Part shown: piece by piece, positions 56,220 through 64,000 of the stretch
Numbering within the stretch: the first letter of the stretch is position 1
Layout: each line of letters starts with the position of its first letter
Source of the DNA: Panopea generosa
Lineage: Eukaryota; Mollusca; Bivalvia; Adapedonta; Hiatellidae
Length of the DNA: 64,000 bases
NCBI GenBank assembly: GCA_029582155.1
Contig: CM055898.1
Location: forward strand, 32,227,419 to 32,291,418
Direction: 5' to 3'
Position numbers and translations under genes: made by a program
Notes under the pieces: model-generated
Told to the model about the DNA's origin: nothing
The model's database searches: none
What the model saw: only the letters and a program-made list of their open reading frames with translations

Positions 56220-56762
56220 TGAATATTTGCAACAATAAATTCGTTGTAAAAAGTGTACCTGGTGATGGAAATTGTTTTTTTTCACTGTCTCGGTTACATA
56301 TACAGTGGGGATTTTCCCCTTCGAGTCGAGAGGCAGCACAGACATGCATTCTGCAGCAATATATACCATAACTGGGAACAGTGGGAGGAAAAAGCAAGAC
56401 TTTTTCATAGTCTGTAAATAACAAAAAGATCCTATTGGACCTTAATGTTGCAACTGAATGGATGGGCCACAGCTTGTGAAATTGAGGTGTCATCACTTCT
56501 GTTCAACTGCAACATTAAAGTTTGACTGAAAGGTGCAAGAGAAACTTTTAAAATTTGTACATATGAACTTCAGCAAATTGAAAATGAAGAAATATTGCCA
56601 ATTAACCTGTTGATTGACAATGGTCATTTTAAAATTGTGTTACCAATGCCCATAGCAGACGAGGTAAACCAATCAACCAAAAGCTTTACTGAACAAAAAA
56701 ATCGGCCTCAAGCGCTTATCAAAACGTTAATGCATCTAACATTCACTTGGAATCAATAAATA
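56220..56762 (+). pseudogene. OTU-like cysteine protease relic
   Basis: Plus strand, in three frame-shifted pieces. The first (56240-56370) reads FVVKSVPGDGNCFFSLSR, matching the catalytic Asp/Cys block of OTU domains (P-x-D-G-x-C-x-F), and ends at a stop near 56370. The second (56455-56528) reads GWATACEIEVSSLLFNCNIK, like the middle of OTU domains. The third (56549-56762) holds LLIDNGHFKIVLP, the catalytic histidine block, and ends in TAA. The order and spacing fit an OTU domain of about 130-150 residues. Known role of the family: removing ubiquitin; OTU domains also occur in transposon and viral polyproteins. Broken here, so not active. Confidence 0.6.
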
Positions 56763-56846
56763 CACACAAATATTTTAAATTACCAGATGCCATGTTAGTT
56801 GTATCAAAAGCATATTCGTAATTTCTTTTCTTTTTTTATTCATACA

Positions 56847-57640
56847 GCATGCATCATCATATAATTATTGAAACAGATTCGAGAGGGAGGTATATGCACC
56901 AACACATAAACAAATTTCATCCATTTCCTGATCACTATCATGTATCTTTGATAGTCAATCCTGGTGTTAAAATATCACAGGTCTATCATGCTGTTCAAAA
57001 TAAGATGGCTTCTTATCCTGATGAGCAAACAGTCATTTTGATAGCAGCTGGCCTTTGTAATTTAACAGAAAAGGTGACCTGCAGAAACGGAACATACATT
57101 ACATATAATTCAACAAATAAGCCCAAACAGTTATAACAGAATTACACCACATTCCAAGAAACTGAGACATGACACAACAACTCTTTTTCTTGCAACAATT
57201 CCAAGTGCCTCTATTAAAAAATATTCATCTTTTCAAATTCTTAAACACAAACTTACAGAAACTTAATAACTGTGGAAATACAACAACAACAGGAAATTTT
57301 AGAAAAAGACATTATGACTATGAATCAAGAAATATGTAAAATTAATACAGAGCATTGTGTTAAGACTGTCAGACTACATAGGGACATAATGAAAACATCA
57401 GTTAAATAAAGAGGAAAACATTGTCAAAATAAAAAAAAAATAACCAAATTTTGCAACTCCAACATTTATGATGGAGTACATGCAAAGCAAGAGTTGAATA
57501 CAAAGTGGTATAACATTATATGTTGCACAATTGTTTCAAAAATTGAAGATTGTAAAATTACACTTACTGACTAGGACCATGAGGACAATGATGATACGTC
57601 TGCTGACACATGGGACTTTAAAAGGATGTGATAATTGTGT
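56847..57640 (+). pseudogene. SGNH-hydrolase-like coding relic
   Basis: Starts after a good acceptor-like CATACAG (ends 56848). Frame 56849-57136 includes IIIETDSRGRYMHQHINKFH and VILIAAGLCNLTEKVTCRNG. TDSRGR resembles the first (GDS) block and AGLCNLT a third (GxND-like) block of SGNH hydrolases. Homology-like sequence continues past the stop at 57134 in other frames (ITELHHIPRN, TTLFLATIPSASIKKY, and a Lys/Glu-rich region to about 57640) with several stops. Lying directly after the OTU relic, it may be part of the same mobile-element protein. The SGNH call is tentative. Confidence 0.45.
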
Positions 57641-57675
57641 TTACCGGTATCAATAACTTTGTGAAGTGCGTGCAT

Positions 57676-58500
57676 AGGTCAAAAGCAAACTTGTATTGTT
57701 AACTTAGGTGGGTGATATGACAATCGCTAACCTTTCAACTAACAGTATGATATATGTTTTAAACCATAGTATAAGTTACTTAAATGTACGCCTTAGTATA
57801 ACCTAATGCACAAATAGAGGATGTTTGCTCTTTAGATCCGACAACTCCTGTTATGTGCAGGAATCCTAATGTCAAACTGCTCATTCACGCCTTATTAATA
57901 AGGCTAATAGCGAGCGAGTTTGCGAGCTCTTATGGTATCACGTAAGATTAAAAAAAAGATATATTTACAAACATATACTAACGTTGAAAAACGGAAATGA
58001 CCCTCTGATTTTTTCATGCGTAATTTGGAACACTCGGCTACGTAGGTTGTTTTTTAATTTGATTACATAAAATATAGGAATTCTATACGAAAATCCGGGT
58101 TTACAAAATCACTTTTTTATCTTGAATCATGAATAGTTATTTCAAATCTCTCCTTATAATAACGTACAAAATATAATATGTTTAAAAACACTAAAATATA
58201 CACATAACGTACATGAGAATAATGTATTTATTTCACAAATAAATTTCTGCTATAGGGAAATTTACCAGATGATGCATATGTCAAAAGCAAACTTGTATTG
58301 TTAATTTAGGTGGGCAATATGACAATCGCTAACCTTTCAACTAACAGTATGATATATGTTTTAAACCATAGAATAAGTTACTTAAATGTACGCCTTAGTA
58401 TAACCTAATGCACATATACAGAGGATTTTAGCTCTTTAGATCCGACAACTCCTGTTATGTGCAGGAATCCTAATGTCAAACTGCTCATTCGTATTATTTA
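57676..58500. repeat. Tandem duplication, period about 597 bp
   Basis: A 215-bp block (GTCAAAAGCAAACTTGTATT to CAAACTGCTCATTC) occurs at about 57680-57893 and again at 58274-58488. Between them lies a 370-bp copy (57905-58265) of the dispersed repeat also seen at 55257-55760. Either a tandem duplication or a direct-repeat-bounded element. Confidence 0.8.
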
Positions 58501-58839
58501 TAAGGCTAATATTTATATAAACATATACTTTAATAACTATGCATTATCTGACTTTTAATTACATACAATGCTTTTTTATGATACGCCAACACAAACACTC
58601 ATGAACAATATACCCACTGTAAGAGTATGATGTTTTGAGCCTCATTTGTAAACCAAGAACAGTAAACTGCCAGCAATGTGTTTATTATTCATAGTTATTA
58701 CCCTGGTAATTACAATATCTTTTCCCCTTTTTTTTATTCTCTCTTTTTTTCTTTACTAACCAACAACTGATGGAAAATTGTGTTTGACATCTACCTATTC
58801 GCTCGCAATTTAGGTTTTACCTAATTCATATTATTATTT

Positions 58840-58900
58840 GAGACCGGGGACCAGTCTATTTATCGTCATTCGGAGTGGTTGTAGACTGGTCCCCGGTCTC
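58840..58900. repeat. 19-bp perfect inverted repeat (hairpin)
   Basis: The arms GAGACCGGGGACCAGTCTA and its exact complement are separated by 23 bp. It lies next to the dispersed AGCCTGGTTC/ATGCTGTCGGCGTTGCCTTC segment (58918-58965, inverted copy of 44358-44400). The whole block is probably a MITE lying about 80-200 bp upstream of CHORDC1. Confidence 0.8.
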
Positions 58901-58974
58901 ATATAATATAATTGAATGCGAAGGCAACGCCGACAGCATTTTGGGTCCTGGAACCAGGCTAGAGTGGTTGTCGC

Positions 58975-58987
58975 GAATATTCTAGAA
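58975..58987. promoter_or_regulatory. Heat-shock element
   Basis: GAATATTCTAGAA is a perfect three-unit HSF site (GAAnnTTCnnGAA), 60-72 bp before the CHORDC1 start codon. A TATA-like TTTATATA follows at about 59017. CHORDC1 belongs to the HSP90 co-chaperone network, so heat-responsive control is plausible. Confidence 0.7.
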
Positions 58988-59046
58988 AAAAGTCAACCAA
59001 CGTGATTCGTATTGTTTTTATATATTCATTCTCCTAATCTGAGAAA

Positions 59047-59113
59047 ATGGAACTTCTCATGTGCTACAATAAAGGTTGTGGACAAAAGTTTGATCATATG
59101 AAAAACGAACAAG
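59047..59113 (+). CDS. CHORDC1: CHORDC1 exon 1
   Basis: The start codon ATG at 59047 opens MELLMCYNKGCGQKFDHMKN and ends EQ plus one base before donor AAG|GTAGTG (phase 1). CYNxGCGQxFD is the hallmark N-terminal start of the first CHORD (cysteine- and histidine-rich) domain, a zinc-binding fold. The frame joins exactly with the exon at 60061. CHORDC1 (morgana/CHP1) is a cytosolic HSP90 co-chaperone. The match in motif, order and phase across three exons makes this the best-supported cellular gene of the window. Confidence 0.9.
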
Positions 59114-60060
59114 GTAGTGATTTAGGCTATTTCATATTAACAAACATTTGTACCGCCTATACATATATATTCGGATAGAGCATTTTTCGGATATCTTGTT
59201 TTAGTGTTGATTTACTGCCAATTTGCAACAGTGAAACCATTGGAAGTATAATGCATGTAAAACCTAAATGTGTGTACAAGCACCTGAGTTTTTTATGCAA
59301 TATAAATGGTTTGAACTGTCTAAATATTCTCGACTGTCATAATTTCTAAATTACAACATGAGTGACATTTATAAATCTAATTGGTGGATTGTGTTTGTCA
59401 GTTGTTTGTATTTAAATACTGAAACTGTTATAATGTCATTGTTTTCTTCCTTTACTTACAATCAATGAACTGATGGTTATAGCCTGTAGGAAGTCTTGTT
59501 TACTCTGGGGGGTGTTGGAATATTCGCCCCATTACAAAACCATACCAGGAATATTCGCGCCATATTTGGAAGATTTGCCTCACGTGACAATATAAGATTT
59601 AGAGTCTAATGATGGTGGTCCTTGACTGCCATTCCAGACCGGGTCTACACTGGGTATGATGGGACAGGATGAGCCAACACAATTGACACTACCTGTTACA
59701 AAATTTATATTTTTTCCTCATTTATACATGTAAATGTAATGAGAGAACAAGTATTATTGTTGTTAGATTACTGCAGGTGATTATGGTTCGTCTCAGGTGT
59801 TAAAAGGACTCGAGATGAAATAAAGTTTATGAAATTGTAATTTAAAGAAATATGGAACTAGTTCAGAGAACTGCATACACAATTTACATGCATCAGTGAC
59901 TTAATTACAGAGACCGGCATACCAGCTTAACTATCTGGTGGCACATTTATTATTTCACTTCAATATCACAAACTGTTATCTTCTTAATTTCAATGTACTC
60001 TTTGCGCCAAAGTCCTTCTGGAGCACCATTTAATTCTGTCTTTGCTTCTTACACATACAG
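59114..60060 (+). other. CHORDC1 intron 1
   Basis: GT...AG intron of 947 bp, AT-rich. No repeat or nested gene seen. Confidence 0.75.
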
Positions 60061-60167
60061 GGTCTTGCCTATATCATCCGGGTGTACCTGTTTTCCATGA
60101 TGCAATGAAAGGTTGGTCCTGCTGTAAAAAGCGGAGTACAGACTTCACAGAGTTCTTAAACTTCCCA
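60061..60167 (+). CDS. CHORDC1: CHORDC1 exon 2
   Basis: Acceptor ACATACAG before 60061, donor CCCA|GTAAGT after 60167; 107 bp, entering in phase 1 and leaving in phase 0. It reads [20 protein letters not shown] then [15 protein letters not shown]: the CHORD core with its His and Cys zinc ligands (YHPG, FHDA, WSCC). Confidence 0.92.
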
Positions 60168-60243
60168 GTAAGTATAACAATCTTATCTGAAGAAGCTGTA
60201 TTTATATGAAGGCATTACAACAAGTGTCTTAATATGGTATATA

Positions 60244-60395
60244 CAGTCAAACCTGTGTAAGTGGTCACCTCTATTAAGCAGCCACATTCGCTATTTCCCA
60301 ATTCTATGTTTTCAGAGCAAATTTACCTGTATTAAGCAACAACCTGTCTTAAAAGGCTCCTTTTCTTGACTGGCTGCTTAAGACAGGTTTGACTG
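60244..60395 (-). mobile_element. Tc1/mariner-type MITE in CHORDC1 intron 2
   Basis: 152 bp with ends CAGTCAAACCTGTGT and ACAGGTTTGACTG, flanked by TA (60242-60243, 60396-60397). It is an inverted copy of the family at 24576-24753, with matching internal sequence (CTTAAGCAGCC, TTGTTGCTTAATACAGG). Confidence 0.85.
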
Positions 60396-60441
60396 TATAT
60401 GCAGTTTGTATTGTATGGTTGTGCCTAGGGCTGCCGTACAA

Positions 60442-61275
60442 TAACGAAATGTATTACATTTGTCCTTCAGTATATGATCGTAATGAAATTTTTTGCAGGG
60501 TTGTTCTTTAATATATGATCGTAACAAAATGTATTGCAGGGTTGTTCTTTAATATATGATAATAACGAAATGTATTGCAGGGTTGTTCTTTAATATAAGA
60601 TAATAACGAAATGTATTGCAGGGTTGTTCTTTAATATATGATAATAACGAAATGTATTGCAGGGTTGTTCTTTAATATAAGATAATAACGAAATGTATTG
60701 CAGGGTTGTTCTTTAATATATGTTAATAACGAAATGTATTGCAGGGTTGTTCTTTAATATAAGATAATAACGAAATGTATTGCAGGGTTGTTCTTTAATA
60801 TATGATCATAACGAAATGTATTACAGGGTTATTCTTTAATATATGATAATAACGAAATGTGTTGCAGGGTTGTTCTTTGATATATGATAATAATGAAATG
60901 TATTGCAGGGTTTTTCTTTAATATAAGATTATAACGAAATGTATTGCAGGGTTGTTCTTTAATATATGATCATAATGAAATGTATTGCAGCGTTGTTCTT
61001 TAATATATGATCATAATGAAATGTATTGCAGCATTGTTCTTTAATATATGATCATAACGAAATGTATTGCAGGGTTGTTCTTTAATATGATCATAACGAA
61101 AATCATTGCAGGGTTGTTCTTTAATATATGATCATAACGAAATGTATTGCAGGGTTGTTCTTTAATATATGATAATAACGAAATGTATTGCAGGGTTGTT
61201 CTTTAATATATGATCATAACGAAATGTATTGCAGTGTCGTTCTTTAATATATGATCATAATGAAATGTATCGCAG
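60442..61275 (+). repeat. 41-bp array of duplicated splice acceptors in CHORDC1 intron 2
   Basis: About 20 units of 41 bp: GAAATGTATTGCAGGGTTGT then TCTTTAATATATGATAATAAC. Each contains TATTGCAG|GGTTGT, which equals the true acceptor and first bases of exon 3 (TATCGCAG|GGTTGT). The array ends at that acceptor. It gives a ladder of candidate 3' splice sites, each preceded by a TAATAAC-like possible branch site. Confidence 0.93.
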
Positions 61276-61362
61276 GGTTGTAGCTCTGGACATCATAGTA
61301 ATGAGAAACCTAAAGAAGCAGAGAAGGCAAAGGCAGAAGAAATTGTTATACCAGAAGAAAAG
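61276..61362 (+). CDS. CHORDC1: CHORDC1 exon 3
   Basis: Acceptor CGCAG before 61276, donor AAAAG|GTACAT after 61362; 87 bp, phase 0-0. It reads GCSSGHHSNEKPKEAEKAKA then EEIVIPEEK: the last Cys/His ligands of the first CHORD domain (GCSSGHHS) followed by the charged linker. Later exons (second CHORD and CS domains) are not in the window. Confidence 0.9.
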
Positions 61363-64000
61363 GTACATCAAAACTTGCTTCAGTATAATGTGAACGTGAA
61401 CTTGGTGATATATTCACTATTGTTATTCTTATTTAAAATGAACCCAAAGGTAATATATTGAAGATATTTTCCAATGTTACTAATGCCAGAGTGAATTTCA
61501 TGGTTGTTTTGTTTTGTGCAGACTCTTTGGAAATGCTATGTCCATTGTCACTATATTACAAAGCTGTTCAAAATGAATTTCAGGGGCATAAAAATGTTTA
61601 TAAATACACATCAGACAGGACTAGTGACTAGTAAAACATACACTCCCTTATTGAACTGTCATTCGTCCTAATATACAAATATGATTATGGTGACCATTTA
61701 CATTATTTGGGTCCAGGACCCGCGTTATGCTGTTTTGGGGTTCGAAATTTGGCCCCACTCCCCTGCCCTGGAATATACTTTTTGTTCATAATTTCATTGA
61801 AAATTTCCCCCTGGATTTTTTTTAAGTAATTACTCTTAGGACGGTAATTTTTAGTAAGAAACTAAAAAACCTGAGACTAGTTAGGCTAATGTCTCTTCTT
61901 TTCAACTTGTTATACCAGTGTTACGAGTGTTTCTGCATAATCACAGGTTCGACACAAAAACAAGGCAAATATTTCCCTTCAGGGGGCCCTGGCCTCATTC
62001 CCCCAAAGTGGAGAGAGGGCCAAGTGATAAAATTTGACTCTTTGTTGTGAAAAACATGGTGACTGTTAAGCAATTACATCTGAAAAACGTCCCAATTGGT
62101 TGACTGATCATCTATTATTATTTATCATTTTCAAATAGTATTACACCCCTGGTGTTTGTGGGTGCGTTTTATGCAGACATTTTGAAAATGCTTTGTCCAT
62201 CACCATGATGTCATAAGTTGTAATTACTTCCCAGGGCATTTTGCCTTATGAAACAGAGGCCGATATTCAGCTACTTCCAAATTTAAAAATGTTTTTTCCC
62301 TTCCCCCCAATTCCCAAAATGGATTTTATTACATGTAGGATAAAAAAGACTGGATAAGAAATATTGTTGTAATGTCTGATAATTAGTGGTTACAATATGA
62401 GCTTAGTAGTGTTGTGCATTAATTTCCAATTTGCTATAGCTTAAAAAAAATATTCCCAAGTTCCCCTCAATCACCATACCCAACTTTCAGTTTCATCCAC
62501 TCTAGAAAAGCCGATATATTTTTTATATAGAACAAAGAAGGGCCAATTTACTTTATAACTAATATCTCAAATAAGAACGGCAACATCCTTTAACAACAAA
62601 CGAAGTATTTAAGCTTAAACCCTCCCCGATTTTATGATCTTTTTTTCATAATTTACAAATAAAAACATTTTGGTCCTTTTTGCAGTTAACGTAAGTCACC
62701 TGTATTCCATATATGTTCTATATAAAAAAGGTTAAAAATCAATGAAACATTTTTTTAATTACCAAAATAAACACATTTTTAAACAAAATTTACTTTCACA
62801 ACAAGTGGATTAAAACAGTAAAATGTCTCATCTTTCTGAATATATTTTTTTTTATGAAATATATATAAAATATTTTGGTCCTTTTTAACTTTTTTTAACA
62901 GTACCATGACATTTTTAAAGCATTTTTGTGTATGAAAATTGATAGGTATTGATGTTATAAGAACTTATCGATTCCTACAGTTTAGTTTATTGGGGTCATA
63001 AAACTCTAGCGTCATAAACCAATAGGCTTATAAAAATAGGTTATATTTTAGAGATCATTGTGTTTTATAGTTTTGATGGTTTTTATTTTTCAGTTTTAGT
63101 TTTTTTCACTATAATTTTAATTTTAAAATTACATAAATATGTAGTAAACATCTACGAAATTAAAAAAAAATGTATTAGATCATAGTTTGAAACTCTTTTT
63201 ATTATTCGATAAATTCAAACATAAAAAAGTATATATATTGTAACAGTTTTTATTAATTTGGATTACAAACAAATAAACGTGTTTGTTGTTGTTAACTGTC
63301 AAGTATTTATTAAAGCGAAGTAACTGTTTTGTTATCGTTATGAAAACAAACCTAACCTGTTTTTGACACTTAGCGCTTGTTTTTAACATTGTGTTTTATT
63401 ACCACCTTCGTCGGGTGACTATGTCTAGTGTCTTATTTGTTAATTGACCTTTTACAGGTGTTCTTTTAGACGACAATGCAGAATAAACATATTGCTATCT
63501 AAACAAATATGTGGTACATGTTGTTGTTGTTGTTGACACTTAGTACCTGCAGGGGACAAAAATATTTCAAGATTGCACTAGTCCTGCAGGACGAGTGACT
63601 TGCAGTTTTCACTCGTCCTGCAAACACATGCACTCGTCCTTAAAAAGATGTACAATAAAGACATTTATTTGAAAATATGTTTATCTAGCAGGAGTCCTTA
63701 ACTTATAAAATACTTTATACCACTGCTTAAATGGATTTTTCCTACAACTGTCAGCTGTTTATCCCAGACTGATTAAAAAAGATAAGATGGCCCAGTCACA
63801 AGCGAAGATTCTGGGTCCGATAGTTCGGGATAAGCTCTGCACGAGCTGCAAAACAGATCACCATTTTCCATTCTAGCCCAGGAATATTCCTCAAGCCACG
63901 CATCTTGAACGGTTCTCGATCTTTTTGTTCTATCATAAAGTGTCTGCTTTATTTTTCTCTTGTTCGATTCTCTTTTGTTTTCGATCTTTTCATTGTCACT
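61363..64000 (+). other. CHORDC1 intron 3 (incomplete)
   Basis: About 2.6 kb of AT-rich intron running off the window. At 63584-63622 there is a perfect 13-bp inverted repeat GCAGGACGAGTGA / TCACTCGTCCTGC with a third partial copy just after. A 31-codon frame from ATG at 63788 (MAQSQAKILGPIVRDKLCTS) is short and unsupported. No further CHORDC1 exon recognised. Confidence 0.5.

Noticed and set aside
63788-63880. 31-codon frame starting MAQSQAKILGPIV
   Set aside because: Too short, inside a CHORDC1 intron, no domain or splice partner; could be revisited with RNA data.

Overview
This is an AT-rich metazoan (eukaryotic) window. The best fit is a mollusc, probably a bivalve. The reasons are genes cut into symmetric phase 1-1 exons coding EB/EGF-like and Ig-like modules, a split CHORDC1 gene, many intronic satellites, and several kinds of transposable element. 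There is no prokaryotic gene organisation. A 500-base run of N at 27341-27840 marks an assembly gap.

Positions 492-27222, minus strand: one very large, probably extracellular receptor or adhesion gene. In gene order (right to left) I find thirteen EB/EGF-like exons: eleven intact, one frameshifted and one truncated. They are followed by two paralogous 333-bp Ig-like exons and then a canonical Ig exon. That last exon can run on past its splice donor into a hydrophobic segment and a stop, giving a possible membrane anchor. All intact internal exons are multiples of 3 bp and phase 1-1. The 15.65-18.35 kb and 23.2-27.3 kb parts are segmental duplicates, each with different broken exons. The introns carry a 41-bp satellite (5.4 kb), a 32-bp satellite organised into an exact 772-bp higher-order repeat (3.7 kb), 42-bp arrays, 128-bp arrays made of exon fragments, SINEs and MITEs.

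Positions 27858-37723, minus strand: a nearly intact Ty3/gypsy-type LTR retrotransposon. It has LTRs of 691 and 678 bp, a TATA target duplication, gag, a textbook -1 slippery site, and pol (PR, RT, RNase H, IN) broken by one in-frame stop. Positions 37724-46400 hold a 165-bp palindrome, a candidate small terminal exon, degenerate tandem repeats, a SINE, a damaged non-LTR retrotransposon (41.04-44.13 kb, plus strand) and a 360-bp tandem repeat.

Positions 46400-53700: tRNA-like sequences, a TTAA-flanked MITE, and a 4.6-kb terminal-inverted-repeat element (47234-51866) filled with a 39-bp minisatellite and carrying seven copies of a terminal/subterminal motif. Positions 56220-57640 hold a decayed OTU-protease-like plus SGNH-like coding relic. 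From 59047 the first three exons of CHORDC1 (an HSP90 co-chaperone) run on the plus strand, with a perfect heat-shock element upstream; the gene continues past the window.

The most unusual pattern: in two unrelated genes, intronic minisatellites with 41-42 bp units are copies of the neighbouring exon-intron junction. The 41-bp satellite and the 42-bp arrays repeat a 5' splice donor, and the CHORDC1 array repeats a 3' splice acceptor. Each array therefore presents many near-identical decoy splice sites next to a real one.
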